From Gossypium raimondii (lineage: Eukaryota > Streptophyta > Magnoliopsida > Malvales > Malvaceae): a stretch of 64,000 nt of DNA. Location of the stretch: assembly GCF_025698545.1 (NCBI RefSeq), contig NC_068569.1, positions 27,900,001-27,964,000 of the forward strand, read 5' to 3'. Under the pieces are notes generated by a model. The model made no database searches. It was not told the origin of the DNA and worked only from the letters and a program-made list of their open reading frames with translations. The translations under genes were made by a program, and so were the position numbers. Below, in pieces: positions 1-13,400 of this stretch. Within the stretch, counting starts at the first letter, position 1. Every line of letters starts with the position of its first letter.

Positions 1-273
1 TAGCTTAAGGAATTCTCAGTAGTTCTCCTCCCACCCCGGTTAAAAGATGGGTAAAAGAGCCAACTTAATCAATTTTAAAGATTAAAGGTTTGAATTGCAA
101 CATCTAGAAATTGTGTTTTCTTTCTTCACATGCATAAATAAAGTGTTTTGTACTCAAAATCTTAAGGGTTTTCTATGTAGTTTCTCTATGTATCTTGGAG
201 TTCCAAAGATTTTGAGTTTTTTTCCCAGCAGCTACGCTTGGGGTATTTTAGTTGGAAATCTTCTTATTTACAG
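1..273 (+). other. Intron sequence upstream of first visible PU1 exon
   Basis: No pullulanase exon could be read here. The stretch ends in a pyrimidine-rich tract and CAG acceptor just before position 274, so it is taken as the intron preceding the YGEGW exon. Confidence 0.6.
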
Positions 274-3200
274 ATACGGTGAAGGATGGGACTTTGGCGA
301 AGTTGCAAAAAATGGGCGTGGGATAAATGCATCACAATTTAATCTTTGTGGGACTGGAATAGGAAGGTATTCGAATTCTCTTAAGGGATCAATATATTCT
401 ATACGCTATAATACAAATCTCTTACTGTTCTCTATCTCTCTTTTTTTAACCATGTACTTATTTCTGATTAAACTAAAACAACTTCTTTGACTCAGCACAG
501 AGTTTTAAAGCAAATTTGTCTTTGAGGAATTTATTATTAAAATTTAGATATCTTTTGTAATAATATTGACATTCAATTTGGTAATGAAAATTAATTTTGA
601 ATATGGTAATTAAGCAAATTTTAGATGTTCAGAAAGAAGATATAGTTTGTGATTGTCCAAATTTGCAAGGTGAATATCCATACTGAAATAAATGGAGTAT
701 TTTCTAACTAAATATTTAGTATGTAAAGGTTTCAAGTCATGGTTAACTCGATTGCCTTTCCAATTGTTGTAAACCACATCTATTGTAGTTTGAATTTCTT
801 TCAGTATATACTCTTAAGAAATAAGAGATATATTTGGTAATACAGCAGAATCCCGGGCTTTTAATTGGCTTTGTAATTATCATGCTAGCACGACTTAAGA
901 GAAGCAATGAGTAAAGTATGAGGTACCATTGAACTTTCTTTAGTTCTTAAATGAAGCCATTATGTCTTGTTATACCAAACCATTGAACTTCTAATTTGGT
1001 GCAAGTATGTGTTATTGTTGTCACATCTGTTACCTACATAGCTGACGCTTGCAATAGAAGAAAATCAGAGTCCGCAATAACATATGGAATGTTTGTAATA
1101 CATTTATGTTATTTCATGTAAATAGCAGTTCTATGATTTTGGTACGAGTGCTAAGTGCAAATTTAGACAAAATTTATGTTCTTTATGCTTCATCCTGAAG
1201 TCCTGTTGTGTTCTTTTGCTGCCATTTTGCCACAAATGCTCATAACTTTTGTTTTTCTGTCATTTCTCTCAAATCTAGAAATATAATCTTCTTTTCTATA
1301 TGGACCTGAATTTGTTTTATTTAGTTTTGTTTGGTGGTTTTATGCATTGTTGACTTTATTCAGTTTTAATGATCGAATTCGGGATGCAATGCTTGGTGGG
1401 TCTCCATTTGGTCCTCCCCTCCAGCAGGGATTTGTAACAGGCCTGTTGTTGGAGGTAATGAAAAACTTAAACCTGTAAAAAGGACTTAGATTTCTTTATT
1501 TTCATGTTATCTTATTGGACCACCTTCTTATTGGAAAATTAACTAAATTGATAATTTATTTTGTAGCCCGTTGCACTACAAAATTAAGACATGAGGTCCC
1601 AAAACCATTAAGCACAAATCTTAATAAAAGGCCTCTATAAATCCAAAATAACTGATGTGAGATATAAAAAGGTGCAGCAGTTGCATTCCTGGATTCTTCC
1701 ATGATATGCATCTAAAAGAAGTTATTTGTACTTGCATATTCTGCAACAATTCATTTTGATGGAAACTGTTATTGTCAGCTTCTCACTTGCATTTTTCTTT
1801 GGATGGGAAGTGATTTTAGAAGAATTAGGTTTTGCTTCAGTTAATTAGGCTTTGCTATACTCTAGTTGGAAGAATTGTTTCTTCATATGTGTGTGTGTGT
1901 GTGTGTTTGTGTGTTTGGAAAATTATACAGTACCTTGTTTTTATTCTTCTTATGCAGCCTAATGGTCATGATCATGGTACAAAGGATGTTGAAAAAGCAA
2001 TGCTTGCTTCAGCAAAGGACCACATCCAGGTTAATTGTCTTGTTCAGCACATTTGATAGTGTTTAATCTCTGGTTTAAATCAGATAGGTTATTTACTGCA
2101 TACTCTTTATAAATTGCTGCGGTGATGTTATTTTGGAGTCTTAGATTTTGTGGTAAACAAAACCGATCGTTTATAAATTTCTGGACTCTTTATGAAGATT
2201 CAACTGGTAAGCAGAATGGGTGGTGCGGATTTTTAGTGCATTTTGAAGTATTTTTTATTACTACTCTTTAATTAACTTTTATAGCTAAGGACCTGTGTCC
2301 AACACTTATTTTTCTTGAAGTATCATGTCCAACACTTGTGTCCAATGCATATCCGGACATGGATATGAGGATATGACTGTGCAAAAGAACTACATATACT
2401 TGGAAAAACTATTATTGAATATACCTGTGTCGCACGCCCACCCTTGTCCGGGTAGCATAGGTTGAGTTGATTCCATCTTTATATAAGGTTGGTAGATTCC
2501 CTTTAGAATTGAGTTAACATGGTTGCATAATTGTTTTTAATCATTTTGCAACCTATTCTTGTCTGTTGCTTGGGAAATTGACATTTTTAACATTCACTTG
2601 CGTGTTTGTGTATAATGCAGTTATAGAGGTGTTGCATTATTATTATTTTTTAATCATGCTACAATTTATAATCCCCTTGCTTTAAGATCCAGAGGTGACA
2701 AACTGGATTATGCTTGCCTTACAACTAATTAAATTAGTTTAATGTGATTAGGTTGGTCTGGCTGCAAATTTGAGGGGTTTTGTGCTTACTGATTTTGAAG
2801 GAAAAGAGGTATAGATTAATCTTGTTGGAATGCTGCATTGAGAAATTTTATTTTGGTGATGCTCCAATAAAATTCCTCATATAAAGAATATGGCTCATGT
2901 TTTGTTTTCTTTCACTTATGGCAGGATTTATTTTGCCATGCTTTTTCCAACCAATCTGTCATTATGTGAAATGTTCTCCCCGCATTTGTTGAGAGTCAGC
3001 TTAAGTCATGCATAAGTAGAAACTTGTTAATATATCTTTTCAGATTACAGGCATTAAATGCATGATATTTATATCTATGGCCATGTATAAGCTATGTTAT
3101 TTTGACTCTTTGTTTTTCTTGAAGTACCCATGTTCGAAAATGACCCTCCAAATACATTGAAATTTTTTGAAAAAACTGAGTATATTCATGGTAGAAACAT

Positions 3201-6200
3201 AGCCATATCCGACATTCACAAATGAGTCTAAGTATTGTGTAAGCATAAACTTCTATTCAATCTACCTTCACAAGTGTGCCATAGATACAAGTCAGATTTT
3301 TTGTATGTTTTATCATTTAATTCAATTCTATCTATTGTAATTTTCAAAAATCTCGATCTTTTTTACCACCTATCTTTTAATGTTATATTATGGGATGCTA
3401 TTCTCCTTCTGATTCGTAACTTGATGTTTTCTTAGAGGAAAGGATCAGAAGTTCTCTGTTATGGTGGGACACCTGTCGGTTATGCTTTTTGCCCCACAGA
3501 AACGGTACTTATCTTACTTTCTGAAAACACCTTGCTCAGATTCAATGTACCTGGCTTTGTTTTGAAAGTGTGCACATTACTTTCTGGAGTTAAATTTTCA
3601 TGAGCTATGTGCTGTCAGTCATTCGTAACTTAGAGCCTACCTTGCCGTTATTCTCTCTGACATAAAGTAATGTCCCTAAGGGACAGAGAAGGGAAACTAC
3701 AGTGGTTAGCACATCCCAACTTGCAACGTGATCCTATGAAATGGAAATCCAAAGGGGTTTTGGATGAAGGTTCTCTGAATGTTTTGTTTTTCAGGAACAT
3801 GCTGTGAAGTTTTTAGAGATCAGACATTAGGCAGCATGATTTAGACCTTGGTCATCAGAATAGATGCTGCAAGATATTGACCGAACTGCTATGCCTTGTT
3901 ATTATCAATTGTTTTTGGTCTTGCAATGGGTTGGTAGATTCTTCTCAGCTTCTATATGTTTGGTTTCTCTACTAGAGATCCAATTCAGACAAATATTAAC
4001 TGTCGTATTCTGTTCTAGGGATAATATATAGTTGCCTTAGATCCATGGGTAGGATAGGTGACTGCAGAAAGAAAATATGTAAGGACCATCAATTGGATTA
4101 TACATTAAAGGAGATCTTAAATTTGCTAGTTGAGGTTTCGTACAGTGTGACTATAACCTATTACAAGATTTCTATGGTTAAGGAGTGGGGATACTCTGAT
4201 CGAGTGATGGAGACTTTGGACCTGGATAGAGATCAAAAGTTTTTTGTTGACCAGATTCATGTTATGGCCAACTTAGTGATGGTTTCTTCAGTAAAACTGG
4301 GATTTATTATTTGGATATAGCCTTGCTGCTTGTCTTTTCGCTGTCATTCAAAATTTAAATAATTTTGCTTTAGAAGGAATCACTGTTTCAAATTTTAAAT
4401 ATCAATTGTGTGCATTTTCTAATAATGTATAAAAAAAAAAGTAAACGTTTTTACATAAGAGTATAAAGTTTTCTCAAACCATAAAGTATATATAACTGTA
4501 ATAATTTCCCAGGTCAATTATGTTTCTGCTCATGACAATGAAACCCTCTTCGACATTATCAGCTTGAAGGTATGCTCATGATCATACTGTGTATATGTTC
4601 TATTGTACTTATCTGAAAAAGGGAATAATGTCCAATTTTACTCAACTATGACTATTAACTTTGCCCCTTGCAGACTCCAGTGGGAATATCGGTGGAAGAT
4701 AGGTGCAGGATGAATCATTTTGCAACAAGTATAATTGCACTGACACAGGTTTTCCCCTTCCTAGTAATCAAATTTTTACATATCTGCATTGACCTATGGT
4801 CATAATATATAATAGGAACTTAAGATAAATGGTAACAGGAAATGTACCCCCCAACAAGAAGCTATGTTCAAAATGATTTAATTTCTTTGTCCCAGTTGGC
4901 CTGATACTGATACAAGACTAGAATTTGCATTGGGCGCAAAATTGCCTAGCCTTTGAATAACTTATCCAGAATTAGGTTGAATATTAAAGTGGTGCAATCT
5001 TAACCCATTTTGCTATTTGTAGGCTTTTGAAAACTTATGTTCCAATCTGGTGAAGTGAAGCTATTGATTCCCTACACATGATTGTGTTTATATTTATCAG
5101 ATACAAATCTAGTTTTGATCCCATAGTCTAAAACACAATCAGGTCAAGATAGCTGTATTTAAATAAATATCTGGTTTATCTTGTTTTGCACAATAAATAA
5201 ATAAATAAATAAAATAAGCTCCTAAAATTATATAAAAATAGATGATACAAAACTGAAGTACATATGTTTACTCTTTCTCTCTCTGTGAACCTTAGTTGGT
5301 TTAAACCCTTTGATCTTCATCCTCTACTGTTTTAGATGAGTTTGGTTCATTTTGTAGCAATGAAGTCTGTAACTTTTAAGGATCAAGCAAACAGTTTAGT
5401 ATAATCTATGATGATCACTTCTCCATTTGCTGACGATTTGATGTTGTACTGTTGCTTTTTGTTTTATTTTGTTTTGTACAATTGTAGGGAATACCATTTT
5501 TTCATGCTGGGGATGAAATGCTTCGCTCAAAATCACTTGATCGTGATTCATACAACTCTGGTGATTGGTTCAATAGGTCTGATTTCCCATTTTACAAGTT
5601 CTCTTTCTACTTGTTATTTCAAAATTAGACTCTCTTTCTGAAAAAAGTGATAGTCAATTATATCAATTATGATATTCTCAAAAAGTTGTTGCCCCCTCAA
5701 CTTCATTTTTTGCTTGCCATAATTTCCAGACTAGACTTCACGTACAATTCTAACAATTGGGGCGTTGGGCTTCCTCCAAAACAGAAAAATGAAAACAGCT
5801 GGCCATTGTAAGCATCATCTTTTTTTCTTGTTTTTTTTTTTTGGTTAACAGGGGTCCCTTTTTTATGCTAAAATATCTGTTTGGCTAGTTAGTGCACAAG
5901 TATTCTACTTCTGAATTTTGTTGTATGATATCCCTAATGATCTTGGGTTTTGTTGTTGCAGGATACAGCCAAGACTAGCAGATCCCTCCTTCAAGCCTCA
6001 AAGGAGTCACATTCTTGCAGCTGTAGAGAACTTTACAGATGTCTTATGCATACGGTATTCTTCACCTCTTTTCCGTTTAAGGACAGCAAATGCTATCCAG
6101 GTGAGGAAAGCCATTTATAACTTTGCCTTTACAAGGTTTAGTTTGAGATTCTATGACATTGTTGTGGAATTGAATCAAGGATACAGTTTTGTTTGTTAAC

Positions 6201-7175
6201 TGCACAAAAAGGTTAACTGTTTTAGGTCAAACCAAGGTTAACTACATCTTTGTTGATAACCAGACTGAACTTGTGTGAGATCCTTGGCATTTTCACCTTT
6301 TTGTGGCATTGATAAAGGAATGCATGCCTGGGTAGTAAATTTTCCGAAAGTTTAATCAATTTCTTCCTATGTCATTGTGAAAGTAGAACCCAGACAGATG
6401 CATTTTTCCTACACTTTTCTACATCAAACTAAACCATTCCAGCTGACGTTTCCAGAAATGCAGCTTGGTCATTTGGACTTGATGCTGCATCAATGGTTTT
6501 ATATGCATTATATCTAGATTTGTGTTTTGTATACCTTGTATTGTTAGATGTTGGTTTCCCATTTCTGCTTAGTATACAGCTTCCCTTTGTTACCTTGCGA
6601 ACCCATCATTCTGAAACTGAAGACCAACGCCTTCTTCCCCCTGTTAGCTTTAGTCTTTTTAAGAATGGATCTATTAAAAGGTAACATTAGGTGAAAGTTA
6701 CACAAAAGAAACATATCGTTTTCTGCTCTCTATTGAAATGCCAAGGCTTATGTTTCTAGGAACGAGTACGGTTCCACAACACCGGTCCATCATGGGTCCC
6801 TGGCTTCATTGTGATGAGTATCGAAGATGGTAATGAAGGCATCCCAGGGCTATCTCAGTTAGATCCCATGTGGGTATTAATGATGTTTATAAAAATATAT
6901 AATCATATATTGTAATACTGATGATATTGTGTATCGTAGTTTTGTAATTCTTTGTTATTTGCAGCTTTTCATACATTGTGGTTGTCTTCAATGCATGTCC
7001 AACTGAGGAATCATTCAGTAGCCCTACACTGCGAGGAAGGACTCTTCAACTGCATCCCATACAAGTAACGTCAACTGATGAAACAGTCAAAAAGTCATCC
7101 TATGAAGCATCCACGGGGTGTTTCACTGTGCCTGCAAGGACAACATCTGTATTTGTTGAGCCTAGAAAGATATGA
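274..7175 (+). CDS. PU1: Pullulanase/limit dextrinase, chloroplastic, 3' part (12 exons)
   Basis: This is the C-terminal part of a GH13 starch-debranching enzyme that hydrolyses alpha-1,6 branches of limit dextrins in plastids. Exons read as 274-366, 1364-1454, 1958-2029, 2752-2808, 3436-3504, 4513-4569, 4674-4748, 5488-5576, 5730-5807, 5962-6100, 6760-6869 and 6965-7175. Every junction has GT/AG and the phases match throughout. The first exon encodes [10 protein letters not shown], the family region that carries the catalytic acid Glu. Exon 6 encodes [14 protein letters not shown], with the conserved HD transition-state pair. The exon that would encode the nucleophile Asp lies left of the window. 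No stop or frameshift was seen before the final TGA, so this part looks functional. The family identification rests on strong recall of plant PU1 proteins. Confidence 0.93.
1887..1912. repeat. (GT)n microsatellite in a PU1 intron
   Basis: This is an almost pure GT run inside the intron between exons 2 and 3 of the visible PU1 part. Confidence 0.85.
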
Positions 7176-7624
7176 GAAGTTTGTGGTGCTGAATTTGTCA
7201 TCTGTTTTGCAAAATTTGGTGCCTAGTCATAGGGTTCTCCCTTATGCAGAAACTATACCATATTATATGGGTAATACTGGGTTGCTTACTGTACTCTGAG
7301 GGTAACGAAGCAAATAGCATAAGGATTGGTAAAGCTTTTGGTGTTTAATGTGGATATTGATGAGTACATATGAATGGTAAAATCTTTCTATTTCAAACTT
7401 TGGGGTTTAAGTCAACTTGGTAAATTTGGACATGACACAATTGCATCACATGAACATGAGACAGGAAAGTAATTAAAACATAACTAAAAGAACATGAGAC
7501 AAAAATATGACATCAACAAAAAAAATTTTAAACATAAAATGACACAAGACAATAAAAAATTATATAGATTATAATGATAAGGGATAATGTAAATTTTGGC
7601 CTCTAAACTTGGTAATTAGGTATG
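7176..7624. other. PU1 3' flank and AT-rich repeat
   Basis: The first ~200 bases after the PU1 stop are probably 3' UTR. From about 7560 the text changes to a dispersed repeat ('...cctctaaacttggtaatta...') of the kind also seen at 8160-8400 and 53300-53400. No gene is visible. Confidence 0.5.
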
Positions 7625-7632
7625 CATTGACT

Positions 7633-8154
7633 TAGAGGTGCTCATGGGCCGGGCCGGGCCAGGTCGGGTTCGGGCCGGGTCTAGAAAAAAATTTGGCCCG
7701 GGTCCTAGGCCCGGGCCCGGCCCGGCCCAAAATATGGGCCTAGAATTTTGCCCAGGCTCGGCCCGGGAAAAAATTCATAAGCCCGGGCCCGGCCCGTTTT
7801 TTGAATAAATACCAAAAATTTATTTTAAAAATTAAAATAAAAATTAAAAAATGTATTTTAAAAATATTTTAAAATTAAACAAAATTAAAAAAGTATTTTA
7901 AAAAAATTTTAAAATTTAAAAAATTTGAAAAAAGTATTTTAAAATTAAAAAAATAAAAAATAATAAAAATATTTATTATATTCGGGTCGGGCCGGACCAG
8001 GCCCGGGCCAAAAAAGTTGTGCCCGAGGCCAGGCCTGTTTTTTAATCGGGCCTCGTTTTTTGCCCAAGCCCATATTTCGGGCCTATATTTTTACCCAAAT
8101 CCTCCCATATTTCTAAGGGTCATATGGGTGGGGGCACGCCCATGAGCACCTCTA
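7633..8154. mobile_element. hAT-type non-autonomous element (MITE), 522 bp
   Basis: The ends are TAGAGGTGCTCATGGGC and its exact reverse complement. An identical 8-bp target duplication, cattgact, flanks the element at 7625-7632 and 8155-8162. An 8-bp duplication and TAG-type termini are hallmarks of the hAT superfamily. Inside are GC-rich GGGCCGGGCC-like arms around an AT-rich core of A/T homopolymer runs. There is no transposase ORF, so it must be mobilised in trans. It sits inside another low-complexity repeat. Confidence 0.88.
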
Positions 8155-8162
8155 CATTGACT

Positions 8163-9354
8163 CTTGAACTTATTTTTATTTACTTTTAACTCCTAAACTT
8201 GGAAAATTGTTATTCATATTAATGACTGAAAAGAATGGGGATAATGTAACTTTTGACTATTGAACTTGGTAAGTAAGTCCACATTTGTCCTTGAATTTGA
8301 CAACTAGGTTCACCATTTACCATTTTTTAGTTCACTTTGGCACTTGAACTTGACAATTAGGTTCATTTTGATCCCTGAACTTGAAAATTCTAAAAGCTTG
8401 ATGAAGTGTTCCTTTGAGATTGTGCTACTTCATCACTTGAAAAAAAAATAGATGATGATGTGATACAATCTCTGTGTATCATATTCAATGTTTTAATAAC
8501 CGAACCGATGGTTTAACAGGTTAGACCACCAATTCCCGATTCAACCAATTCAATCATTGGCCTAACAATAATTGAATAAACAGTTAAAAATTCATAAAAA
8601 TCCAAAAAAACCCAAATAAAATTGATTTTTTAAAATTTTTATGAATTTTAATTGTTTATTTAAAGGATTTTTAAATTCATAAAATTAGCAATCCAACAAA
8701 CAAATTTTTAGAAGGAATGACTAATTTGAATAATTATTTTAATTAAAATGATTAAATAAAAAACAATATAATAAATCATATTTTAGAATGACGTTAATAG
8801 ATGTAATTTATCTTTAATATTTTATTTAAATTCTTTCAGATGAATTAGCGGAGAGTTATTGTCAAAAAAATTTAAGATCATGAATTGGTGTAAAATCTTA
8901 GAGTGTAGTAATAGCAATGTGAGTAGATCAAGCAAACTATAGGAGAGTAAGAGTTGAATCAATATGCATCATAACATCTTTGTCTTGTCTTCTTCAAATT
9001 TGCACAATAATAAGAATGAAATGTCAATTTTTTAAAAAATCTTTCTTTTAAGAATCTAGCCAATAATGTAAGAGTGTAAGAGATGCATTAGATTCATTGG
9101 TGGACTGAATTATCCTGTTTCAGGTTGGGTTTGAATAAGGAGTTTTCATCTTCATCCTACTTTTTTATTTAAATGTTAATATAAAATATAATTTTATTTT
9201 TATTAATATATAAACAGAGAATTAATTGATTATCCAATCAGGCACAATCGAACCGTACTTTTTTTAAAAAAAATTAGACAGATTATTCATGGACATGTAT
9301 AATCTATAGTAGTTGTGAAGAAAAAAAAGGAAAGCTATACTCAATGTCTAAATT
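8163..9354. other. Gene-free AT-rich intergenic DNA
   Basis: The first part (to about 8420) is a dispersed repeat with recurring 'cttgaacttgacaattaggtt'-like units. The rest is AT-rich with no coding signal on either strand. Confidence 0.5.
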
Positions 9355-9830
9355 TACGTTTTGATCACTCAATTTTAAAAAATTATAAAATGGTCACTGA
9401 ACTATTCAGAAATTTCATTTAACATAATTGAACTATTCAAAAGTTTTCATATAGGTTATTGAGCTCTTAAATTTATTTTTAAAGTATAGCTAGTGAGCGA
9501 GTGAGCTTCAAGCAACGATTGGTATGGTGGATCAGTACCCATCGGCGAGTAAAAAAAACATACATTAGATTCGAGTTGATCTGACAGTCAATGTTGAAGA
9601 TCGGAGAAGAAAGTTAATTGGATTTTGGTCGCAGATCTATGACATTCAAAGTTGTTTAATAATAATAAAAAAATATAGAAAAGAAAGAGAATGAAGAATC
9701 TTTGATTAGTGAAGGCGGTGCAAATGGAGAAAGCTACAAAATAATAATTTTAAATTTTAACAATCCAATAACTTAAATAAAAACTTTCAAATAATTCAGT
9801 GACTATCTTATAAATTTTTAAAGTTAAAAA
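9355..9830. repeat. MITE-like inverted-repeat element
   Basis: The left end (tttgatcactcaattttaa) is inverted at the right end near 9800-9825. The element resembles those at 22242-22660 and 39025-39500. It holds no coding sequence. The limits are approximate. Confidence 0.55.
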
Positions 9831-10073
9831 TGAAAACATTCAAGTATAGTTGGCATAAAAAGAAAAGCGTGTTATTTTTTTTTCCTTTGAATGGATCAAA
9901 AGTTCAAAGTCAAAGAGCAAGTAAAACAATTCAGAGGAATAGTCCGCTGAAAAGGAAAAACGAAGCTTCAGTGAACTTTGTAGTAAACAAGAACATTAAA
10001 ACTTCAATTAATAAAAATATAGAACAAAAGATACCAAAGAGAAAGTGGCACAACTTCTTACTTTATATACTTA

Positions 10074-10215
10074 GGATGAGTTTGGATGGGCGGTGCGTTT
10101 ACCTACGGTTAGTGTAAAAACAGCGGTGACGGTATACTGTAGTGATATTGTAGCGTAAGACAAAAAGTAAACTAAACGAACTGCACCTCACCCAATCGCC
10201 CATCCAAATCCACCC
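10074..10215. mobile_element. Tourist-like MITE, about 142 bp
   Basis: The element starts GGATGAGTTTGGATGGGCG and ends in the near inverse, so the two ends pair over about 20 bases. TTA flanks it on both sides (10071-10073 and 10216-10218), which fits the 3-bp TTA/TAA duplications of PIF/Harbinger (Tourist) elements. Confidence 0.7.
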
Positions 10216-10436
10216 TTAATCTTAGATTTCTTTCACTAATTTGAGCATATGAGATGAGAATATTATCTTAAAAATATTATTTAAAAATAAAATAAATAGG
10301 AATAAAAGTTGACTTGGAAACTTGAGTCGTCTCCCCAGTCCCCACTGTGATGGATCGACATTTAAAATAAAAGGGCACTAACTGTTCAACCTCCAAAATT
10401 GCTCAGATTACACACACCCAAAAAAGAAGTATTAAA

Positions 10437-13400
10437 ATGGTGATTATCATCTTTCACTTCTTCTTGATATACAGTGCTGCAGCAGTTGGCCTTGCTCCAC
10501 CCTCAACATATCTAGATGGTTGCCAGCCGATGAGCTGCAAACGCGGCGCTCCTTCCGTGCGGTTCCCCTTCCAATTGAAAGGCCGGCAAAATGAAAGCTG
10601 TGGCTCACCAGGGTTTAACCTGTCCTGCAACAACAAGAACCAGACGGTGCTGGAGCTGCCCAAATCGGTGAAGTTGTTGGTGAAGCGTATAGATTATGTA
10701 AAGCAAATGATTCAAGTGTATGCTGAAGATGGTTGCGTCCAAAAGCAGCTTCCAAATCTCACATTATCTTCTTCTCCTTTCGAGTTCATGTCGGACTACT
10801 ATTCTTTCGACAGCACATATAAAAACTTTTCTTTGTTCAAATGTGAGGGTGAAGGCTGGTCCAACTACGGTTCTTACTATACCATAGGTTGCCTAAGTCG
10901 GGAGCCTGGTTCCTACGTTAAGTTCACAAGCTCCGATTTTCCAGACACTGATTTATTACACTGTAGGAGGACTATGGATCTGAGAGAAGTTCCTGAAGGG
11001 TTGATATCAGATGAGAGTAACAATCTTTACTTTAATTGGAGCAGACCGGAGTGCGGTGACTGCGAAGCACGCCACCAAGGATGTCGACGCAATGATACCA
11101 ATCCCTCCGGCTTCGAATGCTTTGTCATCCCTATCAAACATATGGGTATGTTTCTTTTGATTTTCTATGCTATTAATCAATCTTACGGTAGAAGTAAATT
11201 GGGTAGATGTCTGAATTAAAAATAAATATAAAAAAATGCTAATTTTAAATTTATTTATTTCATTTACTATTCAATAATTCATATGTTAAAAATGAATAAA
11301 AATAGATGGTTTAACAATTTTATACAATAAATTAATAAAAATAAGCTTACTAATTTCTTAATTTACCTATTTTAAAATAAGGGTCTGTTTGATTGACGGA
11401 ATTGATTTTCCAGAAAATCATTTCCAACTTTTCCAGCGTTTGATTGGCGGAAAACATTTTCCATTTGAAAAATGAACTCCAAAACAAGGAAAAATGGGTT
11501 ACATTTTAGGGAAAATGTCTTACCCTTTCAATTTCCGTAAGACATTTTCCGTGCTCTCCTCTCTATCGCCTCCTTCATTCCTTCCTTGATTTCCGTGAAA
11601 ACTACTTACATTTATCGATTTTCCAAGAACTTGTTTTTTAATTATTCAATACTTGTTTTTTAACACAATTACAAATAATTTATTTGATATTAGTTTTTTC
11701 AATTTATAACGATTAATATTGTAACTTAATAATTGAGTAGTATTATAAATAAATCATTGTAATATATGTAAAAATAATTTAAAATATAAAAGTTTATTAA
11801 TATATATTAATATATGTAAAAACAACTTTTCCGAAAAATATTTTCAAAAAATCAGTCAAGCAGCAGAAAATATTTTACACAGATTCAATCAAACACCAAA
11901 AAATATTTTCCAGTAAATTATTTTACAAAAAAGTAAAACATTTTTTAAAAATCATTTTACAAAAAATATTTTACTGGCAATCAAACAGAAGTTTTATTTT
12001 TGAAAAAGCAAGTTTCAATCATAACCGCTTATACTCTGGAAGAGACAAATACCTGCTTTTGTTGACTTTTGACTTAGGCTGAGACTGTGATATTGTTAAG
12101 TTGTTGTGGGCCGGATCAGATATTTTATTATTAAAATAATATAATATTTTCTGTTTTTAAAAAAAAATAATTAATATTTATCAATTTAATTAAATATAAA
12201 GAGTAAATTAAGATATTGAAAATTATTTGATTACGTTTTTGGCTATTTTCAATAAATAAAAAAAGTAAAATACTCATCATTTTTCAAAAGAAAATAATAT
12301 AATTAATTATTTAGTGAAAAAAAACAGATATTTAGCCTCAAATCCAACTTCTAACTTCACTCATCAGCTGCCTTTTACATTAATCTTAATCAGAAGCAAA
12401 GCATGGTGCTGATAAAGTTTAAAAATGGTGATGTGTGCAGGTACAAGAACGAAGCTGATGATTTCAGGTACATTTGGGTAATCTAATGAGAAAATGAATG
12501 GAAAGTAATGATGATGAAACATATATCTGACAAGGATAGATCCCTGTGGGTGTTATTTGAATGCAGGTATAAGCATCGGTTCCTTTTTTCTTGCACTCAG
12601 CCTTTCTGTTGTTCTATATATGCACCATTTGCATAAAAAAGAGAAAGACGCTCAGCGCAAAATCGAACAGTTTTTGGAAGATTACAAAGCTCTCAAGCCC
12701 TCTCGATATTCCTATGCTGATATCAAGAGGATCACCTTTGATTTCAAGGAAAAGCTGGGACAAGGTGGCTATGGAACTGTTTTCAAAGGTACACTTTCCA
12801 ACGATGTTTCCGTTGCCGTCAAGCTTCTTAACAATTTCAAAGGAAATGGGGAAGAGTTCATCAACGAAGTCAGCTCCATGGGTCGAATCCACCACGTCAA
12901 TGTCACTCGTCTCGTCGGCTTTTGCGCCGACGGGTATAATCGAGCCTTGGTTTACGAGTACTTACCCAATGAGTCATTAGAGAAGTTCATATTCGGAGAC
13001 AAAGGTGAGAATCATTTCCTGGGCTGGGAAAAGCTTCACGAAATTGCTCTAGGCATTGCCAAAGGCATTGAGTACTTGCACCAAGGTTGTGAGCAAAGAA
13101 TCCTCCATTTCGACATCAAACCTCACAATATCTTGTTGGACCAGCACTTCAATCCGAAAATCTCCGATTTCGGGTTAGCCAAGCTATGTTCTAAAGAGCA
13201 GAGTGCGGTGTCAATGACAGCAGCAAGGGGAACCATGGGCTACATTGCACCTGAAGTGCTGTCTAGGAACTTTGGGAACGTATCCTACAAATCAGATGTT
13301 TATAGTTTCGGAATGATGCTGCTGGAAATGGTGGGAGGACGCAAAAATATCGATGTCAAAGTGGAACATATGAGCCAAGTCTACTTCCCAGAATGGGTTT

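Noticed and set aside
95..490. 131-codon frame on the + strand
   Set aside because: Only its middle (274-366) is coding, as a PU1 exon. The rest runs through introns.
4045..4320. 91-codon ATG-started frame in a PU1 intron
   Set aside because: It has no family resemblance and is flanked by intron on both sides. Chance open frame.
7640..7800. GC-rich block as a CpG island or promoter
   Set aside because: It lies within the hAT element bounded by inverted ends and a target duplication.
9830..10117. 95-codon basic frame
   Set aside because: It starts in a MITE end and runs into the Tourist-like element. Composition is A-rich low complexity.
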